DNA of 48,328 bases from a virus. The notes below the pieces were generated by a model that saw only the letters and a list, made by a program, of their open reading frames with translations, made no database searches and was not told the origin of the DNA. The stretch covers positions 1-48,328 of the IMG/VR virus record IMGVR_UViG_3300028581_001523. One strand, given 5' to 3'. Position numbers and translations under genes: made by a program. Positions 1-7,984 of the stretch are shown piece after piece (the first letter of the stretch is position 1; the number at the start of each line of letters is the position of its first letter).

Positions 1-24
1 TAGTAGTAGTTCATTAATTATTCA

Positions 25-267
25 TTGGCTATGTGGACTTTTCCAGGTGTAAGTAAGAAAAAATCTCAGCATCCGGCTGCTTTTCCAGAAGAACTCCCAT
101 ATAGATGCATTAAGATGTTCAGTTATATTGATGATATAATTTATGATCCATTTGCAGGCGTAGGCACAACTCTACTTGTTGCTGAAAAGTTAAGAAGAAA
201 TTGTATTGGTAGTGAGATAAGTGAACAATATTGTAAAATTTATGAATCAAGAAAAGATAATCTCTGA
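25..267 (+). CDS. C-terminal part of a beta-class DNA methyltransferase
   Basis: The reading frame carries the C-terminal signature of a site-specific DNA methyltransferase (N6-adenine or N4-cytosine): a HPAAFPEELPYR segment followed by the SAM-binding motif DPFAGVGTTLLVAEKL and a final IGSEISEQYC segment. In this enzyme class the catalytic DPPY motif lies N-terminal to these parts, and it is not present here. Three tandem TAG codons at positions 1-9 close this frame, so the N-terminal half is not in the same frame inside the window; it may lie upstream in another frame, across an intron, or be lost. The start (TTG at 25 or ATG at 31) is only the first possible one. It overlaps the primase by 26 bases. 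The family is clear; whether it is functional is not. Confidence 0.7.
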   Translation: MAMWTFPGVSKKKSQHPAAFPEELPYRCIKMFSYIDDIIYDPFAGVGTTLLVAEKLRRNCIGSEISEQYCKIYESRKDNL

Positions 268-1216
268 ACTAAGACTGAAACCATTTGGTAGTAAGGGGTG
301 GCAGCGAGGCCAACTTTCTTGCCCAGAGTGTAATAGGTCGGATAAGTTCGCTGTTTTATTCTCAGATAGAGGTGGTGTGTGTCATTGTTTTTATTGCTCT
401 CTATCACTACCATTATTCAAAGTACTGAGAGATATTGGGAGAACCGATTTACTAGATAGTGACTATGAATTTAAGGGTAAGATTGAACTTCAGCCATTGA
501 AAAAAGAAAAGAAACAAGAAGAAGAGAAACAGACACAACTTCCACTAGGGTTTGTGAGGATAGATAGTGATCAGTATTTAGAAGATAGAGACTTCACACC
601 CTATCAGTATGAACAGTTTAAAGTAGGGGTGGCAGAACTTGATCCCAGAACCTGTGATAAACTTGTATTTCAGATCTATCAACATGGTAAGTTATCAGGG
701 TGGATAGCACGATCAAGAAAGAGTAAAGAGTGGCATCATGAGAATCTTAAACGATATAAAGAACTTGGTGAACCGTTGGTACTAAGATACAGAAATTCAG
801 AAAACGATTTCTCAAAGATGCTTGGGGGACTAGATGAAATTACACACCATACACATACTCTAATACTAGTTGAGGGATTGTTTGATAAAGCCAATATTGA
901 TCGATTGATGAATCTTAATGATCAAGAGGAGATAAAGTGCTGTTTTACTTTTGGTAGTGATCTAAACGTTGCACAAGCTGATTTGATACCTTCAACTGTT
1001 GAGAAAGTTATATTGATGTATGATGCTGAAACAATCAGTAATACTAGAGAGGCTGGTATGAGACTCTTATCCCTATTTGATGTTAAGGTGGCTTTGATTA
1101 CTGACCCAAATGTTGACCCAGGGAATATAACAGAACATGCACTATGTAATTTGTTTTTAAATATGAAAGATTTCCTTTATTTTTACAGGTCGATACACCT
1201 TCCTAAAGTTTCTTAA
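242..1216 (+). CDS. DnaG-type phage DNA primase (zinc finger plus TOPRIM)
   Basis: The protein would make RNA primers for phage replication. It has an N-terminal zinc-binding region with CPEC and CFYC pairs (about residues 28-52) and a TOPRIM region with LILVEGLFDKANIDRL followed by VILMYDAE, the acidic motifs that bind metal. At about 324 residues it is short compared with bacterial DnaG and matches compact phage primases without a long helicase-binding tail. The ATG at 242 was preferred to the GTG at 221 because it overlaps the methyltransferase less. The gene lies upstream of the modification block and on the same strand as dnaE, ssb-like and ligase genes. The primase fold is well supported; a primase-like TOPRIM accessory protein remains possible. 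Confidence 0.78.
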   Translation: MNQEKIISELRLKPFGSKGWQRGQLSCPECNRSDKFAVLFSDRGGVCHCFYCSLSLPLFKVLRDIGRTDLLDSDYEFKGKIELQPLKKEKKQEEEKQTQLPLGFVRIDSDQYLEDRDFTPYQYEQFKVGVAELDPRTCDKLVFQIYQHGKLSGWIARSRKSKEWHHENLKRYKELGEPLVLRYRNSENDFSKMLGGLDEITHHTHTLILVEGLFDKANIDRLMNLNDQEEIKCCFTFGSDLNVAQADLIPSTVEKVILMYDAETISNTREAGMRLLSLFDVKVALITDPNVDPGNITEHALCNLFLNMKDFLYFYRSIHLPKVS

Positions 1217-1217
1217 C

Positions 1218-1709
1218 ATGGAGATAGTAACTAAATCGAGAGATCTTTCACTTACAGATTTCTATTCTATTCTACAACGTGAGTATATTTCATACTTTAT
1301 TCGTTCCCAAATCTACCCACCAGAGTATGCTAAAAAGTATACTAACTATTGTATCTGTAAAAAAGATAAGATTGAGAAGATTGGTATAAAGAACTGTCTT
1401 CCCTCTATCTTCAACATGTGTACTTTGAAAGAGAGATACGTTGATAGTTTCTTCAATGAATATGGACTCCCTAATTTTGAGTATAGAGATGAGAATAGTG
1501 TCAAGATAATGGGAAGATACGATAAAGAGTATTTCTTTTCGGAGGGAACTAGTATCAAGGTTAAAACTGATAAAGGAGTAGAAATCACTGTGGTCTTAAA
1601 GAATCTATTTAACATCAATAAGGTGATTACAGAGATCAATGGGGAGACACGTCAATACAACTATGAGTTCATTTCAAGGATCATTTCTGAAAGTCTAATT
1701 AATTTTTGA
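1218..1709 (+). CDS. Hypothetical protein next to primase
   Basis: This 163-residue protein starts one base after the primase stop and is probably cotranscribed with it. It is rich in Tyr, Ile, Lys and Asn with scattered cysteines (a YCICKK segment near residue 45 and an FNMCTL segment near residue 67) but no motif I recognise. The C-terminal half looks beta-rich. No signal peptide or membrane segment is visible. The position suggests a replication role, but the sequence does not show one. Confidence 0.6.
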   Translation: MEIVTKSRDLSLTDFYSILQREYISYFIRSQIYPPEYAKKYTNYCICKKDKIEKIGIKNCLPSIFNMCTLKERYVDSFFNEYGLPNFEYRDENSVKIMGRYDKEYFFSEGTSIKVKTDKGVEITVVLKNLFNINKVITEINGETRQYNYEFISRIISESLINF

Positions 1710-1731
1710 AAAAACATAACTTTTATATTTT

Positions 1732-1758
1732 TCGTATCGATATTTTTATTATTTTTAC
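1732..1758 (+). promoter_or_regulatory. Putative promoter upstream of small gene and queD
   Basis: The 74-base gap after the stop at 1709 is almost pure A+T. It contains TATTATTTTTAC at 1747-1758, which resembles the TATTAATTTTAC boxes found before other transcription units in this window. It would start the unit running into queD, queE and folE. No clear -33 TTTG is seen at the usual distance, so this is tentative. Confidence 0.35.
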
Positions 1759-1783
1759 TTCATGAATTTAAAAATTTAAAACA

Positions 1784-2020
1784 ATGACGGACAAGAAAAT
1801 GGAGAAGATAAGTAAACAGATGTGTAAACTTATCCACAGTGAACCAGAAGAAGAATGGGCCGATATCACTTTATTCATTACTGTTGAGGCTGTTATCACT
1901 GGAGCAAGAGATACTTTTCAAGGCGTAGGCATTCTAGATGTGGCTAAGAAGCAGTATCTTGACCTTGCTGTACAAGTAGCAGAAGAAGAAACATATGGTC
2001 CAGACCCTGATAGAAGTTAA
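1784..2020 (+). CDS. Small acidic hypothetical protein upstream of queD
   Basis: This 78-residue acidic protein is encoded three bases before queD. Its N-terminus is Lys-rich (MTDKKMEKISKQM), followed by an amphipathic helical middle (AVITGARDTFQGVGILDVAKK) and an acidic tail. No enzyme motif is visible. The placement as first gene of the queD-queE-folE unit suggests it is expressed with the 7-deazaguanine genes, but nothing shows that it acts in that pathway. Confidence 0.55.
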   Translation: MTDKKMEKISKQMCKLIHSEPEEEWADITLFITVEAVITGARDTFQGVGILDVAKKQYLDLAVQVAEEETYGPDPDRS

Positions 2021-2023
2021 GAT

Positions 2024-2572
2024 ATGCAACTAATCACAAGAAAGTTCGAATTTGATGCAGGACATCGTGTAATGAATGAGAGAGTTAAGTGTTTCTCAAA
2101 TCATGGACATAGATACTATGGTGATTTAGTTTTCGAGTTCACTACTACTGAAGAGATTGGTTACAATATTGACTTTAAAGAGATTAAGAGAGTGGGATGT
2201 CAATGGATTGATGATTATTGGGATCATGGTACATTACTTAATCCACATGACACAAAACTTATCGATGTATTGAGAGAAATCAATACTAAAGTATGGCTAA
2301 TGTCTCTTAATGGAGAGGGAAATTATTGTAACCCTACTGTTGAGAATCTTTCGAGGGAACTATTTCTTGCACAACAGTTATTGTTTCAATCTGTTAAGGG
2401 TCTATCATTACATCAGATTCGGATGTATGAAACCCCTAATTGTTGGACTGATTGTTTCAATGAATCTATTTCAGATAGTGAACGTATCAATTTTCTAGAC
2501 GTACATAAGTCTGAGTTAGTACATTATGGTATTGATAAGGGAGTGTTTGAATATGATGATCGTAAGTTATAA
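2024..2572 (+). CDS. queD: 6-carboxy-5,6,7,8-tetrahydropterin synthase
   Basis: QueD converts 7,8-dihydroneopterin triphosphate to 6-carboxytetrahydropterin, the second step of 7-deazaguanine synthesis. The zinc histidines are visible as FDAGHR (His14) and FSNHGH (His27, His29), with the catalytic Cys23 just ahead of the second motif. A WDHGTLLNPHD segment and a late PTVENLSREL segment carry the other conserved His and Glu of the PTPS/QueD fold. At 182 residues it is longer than a typical 120-150 residue QueD, with extra sequence in the middle and at the C-terminus. It stands just before queE and folE. The fold is firm; a PTPS-like side activity cannot be excluded from sequence alone. Confidence 0.9.
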   Translation: MQLITRKFEFDAGHRVMNERVKCFSNHGHRYYGDLVFEFTTTEEIGYNIDFKEIKRVGCQWIDDYWDHGTLLNPHDTKLIDVLREINTKVWLMSLNGEGNYCNPTVENLSRELFLAQQLLFQSVKGLSLHQIRMYETPNCWTDCFNESISDSERINFLDVHKSELVHYGIDKGVFEYDDRKL

Positions 2573-2590
2573 ACTAAATCTACACAATAT

Positions 2591-3349
2591 ATGTTTACAG
2601 ATTTTGATAAAGTAAGACAAATTATTGACCTCCATACCTGCATACAGGGTGAAGGTAAGTTTACTGGAGTACCACATCTATTAATAAGACTGAGTGGGTG
2701 TAATCTTGGGTGCATGTTCTCTGAGTGGTTATGTGATACTGCTTATGCTTCTTGGAAACCAGAGTCGGGGAAGTATAATCTCAATGATGTTTTAAAACTC
2801 ATTTCTGATAATACACAGATTAATCATACATTTATTACAGGTGGTGAACCTACTATTCACCCTGTAATACTGAGAGAAATTGTAAATATATTGAAGGCTA
2901 ATGGCCATTTTGTTGCAATTGAAACTAATGGTACTAGTTACGTTGATTGTAATATTGATTTTGTTACAATGAGCCCTAAGTTAAGTAATTCAATCCCAAT
3001 CCCTGGTACTATGATCAAGAATGATATAGTTGATCGATTAGCAACTATTGAAGATCGTGATAAACAGAGCAATGGACGATATAGACCAGATTCACTTTTA
3101 TTGTGGATGGAACATAAAGATTACCAGTTTAAGTTTGTTTGTACTACTGATGAACAACTTAATGAAATTGAACAGATTAAAACTAGACTTAACATCCCTA
3201 AAGATCATATATACTTAATGCCTGAGGGAGTGACAGCTGAACAATTACAGAGACGTAGACCTTGGTTAATTGAGAAGTGTATAGAACGTGGATACAATTA
3301 TACCGATCGTCTTCATATAGTGGCTTATGATAATAAAAGAATAGCATGA
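2591..3349 (+). CDS. queE: 7-carboxy-7-deazaguanine synthase (radical SAM)
   Basis: QueE rearranges 6-carboxytetrahydropterin to 7-carboxy-7-deazaguanine using SAM and a 4Fe-4S cluster. The N-terminus has the substrate loop IQGEGKFTGVPHLLIRLSG, then the cluster cysteines Cys37, Cys41 and Cys48 and CDTAYASWKPE. The spacing C-x3-C-x6-C differs from the usual CxxxCxxC by a four-residue enlargement; I believe similar insertions occur in other phage and archaeal QueE proteins. The SAM-binding GGEP motif is at residues 84-87. The end overlaps the folE start by four bases, indicating coupled translation. The call is firm from motif and context. Confidence 0.92.
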   Translation: MFTDFDKVRQIIDLHTCIQGEGKFTGVPHLLIRLSGCNLGCMFSEWLCDTAYASWKPESGKYNLNDVLKLISDNTQINHTFITGGEPTIHPVILREIVNILKANGHFVAIETNGTSYVDCNIDFVTMSPKLSNSIPIPGTMIKNDIVDRLATIEDRDKQSNGRYRPDSLLLWMEHKDYQFKFVCTTDEQLNEIEQIKTRLNIPKDHIYLMPEGVTAEQLQRRRPWLIEKCIERGYNYTDRLHIVAYDNKRIA

Positions 3350-3936
3350 TAACAAACCAGAAACTAAAGTCAGCTGAACTAGCTTATGCTAGATTTATGG
3401 ATGTAATACTCCCTGGCTGGAGAACAGACCCAAACTCAATGGATACACCCAAGAGAGTGGCTAAGATGTATCTGAAAGAACTTTTTTCTGGCATTCATGA
3501 AGAGAAACCTAGAATAACAGTCTTTGAGAATGTCGATGTCTACGATGGTATGGTTTTTCAAGGCAATATCGAAATTAAGTCAGTGTGCAGTCACCACCAT
3601 GCATCTATTTATGGAGTCTGTCATGCAGCTTACTTACCAGGTCCATCTAATCGTATTATAGGTCTTTCAAAACTGAATCGAATCGTTGAGTACTATTCTC
3701 GTAGACCTCAGGTTCAGGAGAATCTTACTATGCAGATACATAACGCGCTGAGAGATATTTTCGAAGATAGTTTAGGTATTGCTATTGTGATTGAAGCTAA
3801 GCACTTATGTGTATCACATCGTGGTATTAGACAGAATTCAACAATGAAGACATCAAAACTAAGTGGGTGCTTTATTGATGACAATAGTAAGTCAAGAGAT
3901 GAGTTTTATAGGTTTGTAAGTGACTTAAAAAAGTAA
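3346..3936 (+). CDS. folE: GTP cyclohydrolase I
   Basis: FolE opens GTP to 7,8-dihydroneopterin triphosphate, the entry step for 7-deazaguanine synthesis. The zinc ligands are Cys81 and His84 in SVCSHHHA and Cys155 in KHLCVSHRGIRQ. The family segment RIIGLSKLNRIVEYYSRRPQVQE is also present. It is 196 residues, the usual bacterial size. The more common SLCEHH motif is SVCSHHH here, which still supplies both ligands. It overlaps queE by four bases and is followed after two bases by a MazG-like gene. A phage folE beside queD, queE, queC and queF makes a DNA modification role more likely than folate synthesis. Confidence 0.92.
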   Translation: MITNQKLKSAELAYARFMDVILPGWRTDPNSMDTPKRVAKMYLKELFSGIHEEKPRITVFENVDVYDGMVFQGNIEIKSVCSHHHASIYGVCHAAYLPGPSNRIIGLSKLNRIVEYYSRRPQVQENLTMQIHNALRDIFEDSLGIAIVIEAKHLCVSHRGIRQNSTMKTSKLSGCFIDDNSKSRDEFYRFVSDLKK

Positions 3937-3938
3937 TT

Positions 3939-4265
3939 ATGGATTTCAACGAATATAGTATTAAGTCTGGTAAAGTTCTTCTCTACCCAAAGGCAATAGC
4001 ACCTCTCTATCTAGCACTTGGTGTTAATGGTGAAGCTGGTGAGGTTGGTGAAAAAGTAAAGAAGGTGTATCGTGACAAAGAAGGTATCTTTAGTAGTCAA
4101 TCTACAGAAGAGATCAAGAAGGAGATTGGAGATGTGTTGTGGTACTTGAACAGACTGAGTGTTGAATTGGGATTCACGTTGGAAGAAGCTGCTATATTGA
4201 ATCTTCTTAAGATTGAAGATCGAATTAATCGTGAAGTAGTACAAAGTAAGGGTGATAACCGCTAA
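3939..4265 (+). CDS. MazG-like nucleotide pyrophosphohydrolase
   Basis: This 108-residue protein matches the single-domain MazG/dUTPase-2-like fold: the acidic helix GVNGEAGEVGEKVKKV and a second IKKEIGDVLWYLNRL give the ExxE and ExxD metal-binding pattern. Such enzymes hydrolyse nucleoside triphosphates to monophosphates and pyrophosphate. It sits between folE and dut, so it probably acts in nucleotide pool control, for example removing a non-canonical or host nucleotide. Substrate cannot be read from the sequence. Confidence 0.8.
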   Translation: MDFNEYSIKSGKVLLYPKAIAPLYLALGVNGEAGEVGEKVKKVYRDKEGIFSSQSTEEIKKEIGDVLWYLNRLSVELGFTLEEAAILNLLKIEDRINREVVQSKGDNR

Positions 4266-4275
4266 AAACTGATAT

Positions 4276-4707
4276 ATGATCGTAAAATTTCAACCATTAG
4301 ATGTACTCTTTACACTCCCTGAGAAGAGTTTTGAATCAGATGCTTGTTTTGATATTAAAGCAAGACGTATTGAATATAAAGACAACCTTGTAATCTGTTA
4401 TCTTGGGTTCAAGACTGAAATACCAGAGGGATGGAAGGGTGTTATTATTCCAAGAAGCAGTATCACAAAGACTGATTGGGTTATCCAAAACTCACCTGGA
4501 ACTGTTGATAGCCACTATCGTGGGGAGTGGCAAGTACGCTTTAAATATATTGGTGATTCTAGTTGTATGTGTCTTTTTCCATATAATGTTGGAGACAGGG
4601 TTGCACAGATTTATTTTGAAAAAGTACAAGAAGTAATTTTTGAAATTGTTGGAGAACTAGAAGAGACACAGAGAGGACAAGGTGGCTTTGGTTCAACTGG
4701 TAAGTAG
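4276..4707 (+). CDS. dut: dUTP pyrophosphatase
   Basis: This is a trimeric-type dUTPase, which turns dUTP into dUMP and limits uracil in DNA. All five family motifs are visible in order: SDACFDIKA, PRSSI, a SPGTVDSHYRGEW segment, GDRVAQIYF and the C-terminal arm GQGGFGSTGK. Length (143 residues) is normal for the family. It ends the transcription unit that began with queD: the TAG stop is followed by a dyad promoter for the next genes. Confidence 0.92.
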   Translation: MIVKFQPLDVLFTLPEKSFESDACFDIKARRIEYKDNLVICYLGFKTEIPEGWKGVIIPRSSITKTDWVIQNSPGTVDSHYRGEWQVRFKYIGDSSCMCLFPYNVGDRVAQIYFEKVQEVIFEIVGELEETQRGQGGFGSTGK

Positions 4708-4725
4708 TTCTATTACATTTCTTAT

Positions 4726-4808
4726 TTATAATCACTATAAATTAAGTCTTTTTTCAAAAATAGTCGGTAAAAAAATTAGGTTTGAGACGACTAATGTATT
4801 AATTTTAC
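4726..4808 (+). promoter_or_regulatory. Dyad promoter P1 (long form)
   Basis: An imperfect dyad TTATAATCACTATAA at 4726-4740 is followed by AAATTAAGTC-like sequence, an AAAAATAGT element, an ATTAGGTTTG element and the box TATTAATTTTAC at 4797-4808. The same order of elements recurs at 24913 and 42930. The box contains TAATTTTA, close to the Bacteroidota -7 consensus TAnnTTTG, and TTTG at 4781-4784 may be the -33 element though the spacing is short (15). The dyad may bind a phage regulator. Confidence 0.7.
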
Positions 4809-4853
4809 CACTTGATACAACAAACAAAAGTTCAACAACTTAAAAACGACAAA

Positions 4854-5558
4854 ATGAAAACACAGATTGAATTACAGGGAATGACTTCCAAAGAACTTCA
4901 TAACGAAGCACAGACTTTGAAAGTGAAGAATTACAGTAAAATGGGTAAGGCAGTATTGGTTACTGCTATCTTAGAAGCACAGAATCTTCTTGAGAATCCT
5001 ATCACAGACTACACTGATCTTAATGAACAAGTGATTGAGGTTGGTAATACTGTTGATGTACGTATTGGTGCAAAACACTTTATAGGTGTTATTACAAGTC
5101 TTAAGACTGTTGAGACTGATCAGTATGCATTTGTTCTTCTTAATGGCTTAGACAAGTCAAAGATGTTTCATACTGGTGATATAAAGTTGAGTCCAAGTAC
5201 CACTGAAAAAACAGAAAAAGTGATCAAAACAAGACCTGGTGGCCACACCACTTATATTGCCCCTGAAGTATCAGGTGAGAAAGAAGAAAAGACTGAAGTT
5301 GAGATCAAAACTCCGAAACCAGTCGCAGTAAAACCAGTTACGGTGTCCAAGAGGGTTATCACACCATTCACCCCTGAACAACAGGAGGTGGTTAACACCG
5401 AAATTAAGAGATATCAGGACAGTGTAATCTCGAAGAAGGAGTTGGTTGTAACTCTGATGGAGAATGGGATTGCAAAACAACAGATTGATCGTTATGTAGA
5501 CCCCAAGATTCTGAACTGGAGTTATGTATATGACATCTATCGTGCACATGGCAAATAA
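4854..5558 (+). CDS. Hypothetical protein with SAP/Rho-N-like N-terminal domain
   Basis: The first gene after promoter P1. The ATG at 4854 was chosen; a TTG at 4812 in the same frame is too close to the -7 box. Residues about 8-42 (MTSKELHNEAQTLKVKNYSK onward) resemble the helix-extended-loop-helix of SAP or Rho N-terminal nucleic-acid-binding domains. The middle is beta-rich and the segment around residues 120-175 is Lys/Glu/Thr/Pro-rich and probably disordered. The C-terminal 60 residues look helical. A DNA- or RNA-binding role is plausible, but the job is unknown. Confidence 0.6.
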   Translation: MKTQIELQGMTSKELHNEAQTLKVKNYSKMGKAVLVTAILEAQNLLENPITDYTDLNEQVIEVGNTVDVRIGAKHFIGVITSLKTVETDQYAFVLLNGLDKSKMFHTGDIKLSPSTTEKTEKVIKTRPGGHTTYIAPEVSGEKEEKTEVEIKTPKPVAVKPVTVSKRVITPFTPEQQEVVNTEIKRYQDSVISKKELVVTLMENGIAKQQIDRYVDPKILNWSYVYDIYRAHGK

Positions 5559-5736
5559 TTTCGAAATCGGTCAGAAGGTGAGCTGGTCTGTTGGTCAGCT
5601 CACCCTTAAGGGTATCTTCTACGATGAACTTGACTCTGAGTACTCCACAGTACAGTGTACAGAGAGAAATAACAGTCCTTATATTTGTAAGTTGAAGGTT
5701 TTATCTAGTTTACTCCTACCTTGTGCAAACAGTTGA
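5548..5736 (+). CDS. Small hypothetical protein
   Basis: A 62-residue protein starting with MANNFEIGQKVSWSVGQL overlaps the end of the preceding gene by 11 bases. The in-frame ATG at 5524 would overlap more and is less likely. The sequence looks like a small beta-barrel of the kind that opens with a ...GQKVSW... strand, but no family is certain. The end overlaps the next gene by 14 bases. Confidence 0.5.
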   Translation: MANNFEIGQKVSWSVGQLTLKGIFYDELDSEYSTVQCTERNNSPYICKLKVLSSLLLPCANS

Positions 5737-6667
5737 AAATTTTCTCGAAGTACATAAGCCACTAGAAAGTGACTATAGTACCTTTAAGGAGAACTATATT
5801 AATCAGAATAGACTCCACAATCACACACTTGAGAATCTCTTTCTTTACTTCTCACTAGAAGATCATATCAAGAAGGGAAGAACACACTTTTATTATTCTA
5901 TGGTGTTTATCAACGATCGTAGAAGATTCAAGTGGTTTATCAATCAATCAGATTTGGACATTGATCATATTTTTGATTTCTCATTACTTCCTATTGAGGT
6001 GAAGAACAAGATGTCATTTTATTCAGATTCAGAACTGATTAGTGAACAGTTGGTGAAGTCAAAGTTTAAAGAGACTGTCTATGATCTAGAGAAAGTATTT
6101 GATCCCAATACTTACCGTGAGAAATATAAGAGTGAGTCTGGGTTAGTGATTCGTAAGAAAATCTATAATCGAATTGAGTACCCGTTTAAGTATCTATTGA
6201 GACCTGAGTTGGAGTTTAGAGTGGTAGAGATCACTCCCATACTACTATCTTCAATTGAACAGTTACATAAAGATTGGTGTGAATATAAACTTGCTGATCC
6301 GAAGACCTTTAAGATGATGTTTTCATCGAATCGTTATTATCGCTGTTTAGTTCAATCATTCACATCTGAGTTTTTAAACAAATCAAATTGGTATCGTAAA
6401 GCATTTTATCTTGGAGATAAATTGGTGGCTGTTCGACAGTGTCTGATTCAAGATGATACTTCATATGATATTGGGTTCTTTTCCCGTTTCTGGGATGCTC
6501 CAAGTAATATTGTAAACTACATCAACACCTATTGTATGAAAGATCTTCAGAATTTAGGTGTGAAGTATCATAATTGTGGTGCGGAAATGGATAAGAATCT
6601 TGGTGTTTTCAAGAATCATTTTCCGAATGAACCTCGTTATGGATTCAAGTACAATTTCAAAAAATGA
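5723..6667 (+). CDS. GNAT-like acyltransferase (DUF2156/FemAB-type fold)
   Basis: The C-terminal half (about residues 170-314) resembles the acyl-CoA-type GNAT fold seen in DUF2156 and FemAB proteins: ITPILLSSIEQLHKDW, then FYLGDKLVAVRQCLIQ followed by a SYDIGFFSRFWD strand, a long helix and a KYHNCGAEMDKNLGVFK segment. The N-terminal half is unassigned. The start is a GTG at 5723, overlapping the previous gene. It ends four bases into the DpdA-like gene, so both are translated together. A reasonable inference is that it acts on the modified base or a precursor, for example acylating the amine of preQ1. That is not shown by the sequence. Confidence 0.5.
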   Translation: MQTVENFLEVHKPLESDYSTFKENYINQNRLHNHTLENLFLYFSLEDHIKKGRTHFYYSMVFINDRRRFKWFINQSDLDIDHIFDFSLLPIEVKNKMSFYSDSELISEQLVKSKFKETVYDLEKVFDPNTYREKYKSESGLVIRKKIYNRIEYPFKYLLRPELEFRVVEITPILLSSIEQLHKDWCEYKLADPKTFKMMFSSNRYYRCLVQSFTSEFLNKSNWYRKAFYLGDKLVAVRQCLIQDDTSYDIGFFSRFWDAPSNIVNYINTYCMKDLQNLGVKYHNCGAEMDKNLGVFKNHFPNEPRYGFKYNFKK

Positions 6668-7455
6668 AAAAGATATCACATGAAGTTCCAATTAGTCTTC
6701 TAGAAGAGAGTCGATCGTTCAATCATTATGAATACTGTCTCTGTCACCTACTAGAAAGTTACCCACAGTATTCTCAGTTCTTTAGAGACTCACTAAAAAT
6801 GGGTCGTGAAGTAGTGCTCGACAATAGTATCTTTGAATTAGGGGTTTCTTTTGATGCAGAAAAGTTTGCATCTATCGTTTCTGATCTTCAACCAACCTAC
6901 TATATCATCCCTGATGTACTTGAAGATTGTGAAGGTACTGTTAAGAATCTTCGTAGTTGGGTTACAAAATATAGTGATCTTCCAGGCAAGAAGATTGGAG
7001 TAGTACAAGGGAAGACATATGAAGAACTTGTATATTGTTATGAAGAGGTGGATAAGTTCTGTGATATGATTGCAATCAGTTTTGACTATTCTTGTTATGA
7101 AAAACTATCTCCGAGTAAGAGTAAATTTGTAAGTTGGATGTATGGGAGACAGAAGCTCCTATCACGACTGTTATCTGATGGAGTGATCAATGAACATAAG
7201 CAACATCATCTTCTAGGTTGTGCTTCAATAAATGAATATAAAGCTTACAAATCGAAGTATTATAACTTCATCTATTCACTGGATACAAGTAATCCAATTG
7301 TTTATGGTTTATTAGGTATGAAATATAGTGAAGAGAACTTGTTTTTAAAGCCTAAAATTAAATTATGTGACTTGATTGAAGCCAATCCATCACCTGAACA
7401 AAGAGAATCGATCCTACATAATGTAAACCTGTTTAAAACGTATGTTAATGCATAA
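6664..7455 (+). CDS. dpdA: DpdA-like DNA 7-deazaguanine transglycosylase
   Basis: This protein resembles the TGT/DpdA superfamily, which exchanges guanine for a 7-deazaguanine base. The visible features are VVLDNSIFELG (Asp53), YIIPDVLEDCEGT (Asp84), a GKKIGVVQGKTYEE segment, IAISFDYS, HHLLGC (181-186) and IYSLDTSNPIVYG with Asp207, the likely nucleophile by position. At 263 residues it is smaller than bacterial tRNA Tgt (about 370) and lacks its zinc site, as expected for phage DpdA. It sits with a complete preQ1 gene set, which strongly supports DNA as the substrate. A tRNA-acting variant is less likely but not excluded. Confidence 0.75.
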   Translation: MKKISHEVPISLLEESRSFNHYEYCLCHLLESYPQYSQFFRDSLKMGREVVLDNSIFELGVSFDAEKFASIVSDLQPTYYIIPDVLEDCEGTVKNLRSWVTKYSDLPGKKIGVVQGKTYEELVYCYEEVDKFCDMIAISFDYSCYEKLSPSKSKFVSWMYGRQKLLSRLLSDGVINEHKQHHLLGCASINEYKAYKSKYYNFIYSLDTSNPIVYGLLGMKYSEENLFLKPKIKLCDLIEANPSPEQRESILHNVNLFKTYVNA

Positions 7456-7984
7456 AAAGATCTTATTAACAGGCTCTCATAGTACTGGGAAATCAACTCT
7501 TCTCAGAAATCTACAGAATCTGAAGCAATTTCAAGACTTTAAATTCATTGGTGGTGTGACAAGAGAGGCACATTCATATGGTCTTGATATCAATGAAAAG
7601 GGAGACAGTCTCACACAACTTTATTGTATGTGTAAGGACTTTTTGAATATTGTACAGAACCAAAATAGTAGTGTTGTTTTTGATCGTTCAATATTGGATA
7701 CATACATTTATTCTCAGTATCTGAATAAGAACTTGGAACCATGGGTATTGACTACTATGACTGAAGTTTGTAGTATGTTGATTGGAGAATTTGATTTAAT
7801 TTTATGGTTAAGACCTGAACTACCTATCACAGATGACAGAGTTAGAAGTCTGAATGTAGAGTTTCAGTTGGGAGTTGATCAGATGTTTGAAACTTATTTT
7901 AAGTATCACTCCACACTACCAGTTTATCATTTAAAGGGAAATATTCGTCAACGTATTTTACAAGTTAAAGAGCTATTAAAATGA
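7448..7984 (+). CDS. P-loop NTPase, nucleotide-kinase-like
   Basis: The Walker A motif is GSHSTGKST (from residue 9), followed by a FDRSILDTYIYSQYL segment like the lid/acceptor region of NadR- and thymidylate-kinase-like P-loop kinases, then a strand LILWLRPELP. Length 178 residues suits a small kinase. The ATG at 7448 gives a compact N-terminus; ATG at 7442 is also possible. It overlaps dpdA by eight bases and queF by four, so it belongs to the modification operon. It could phosphorylate a nucleotide, a modified base precursor or a cofactor; the acceptor is unknown. Confidence 0.68.
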   Translation: MHKKILLTGSHSTGKSTLLRNLQNLKQFQDFKFIGGVTREAHSYGLDINEKGDSLTQLYCMCKDFLNIVQNQNSSVVFDRSILDTYIYSQYLNKNLEPWVLTTMTEVCSMLIGEFDLILWLRPELPITDDRVRSLNVEFQLGVDQMFETYFKYHSTLPVYHLKGNIRQRILQVKELLK

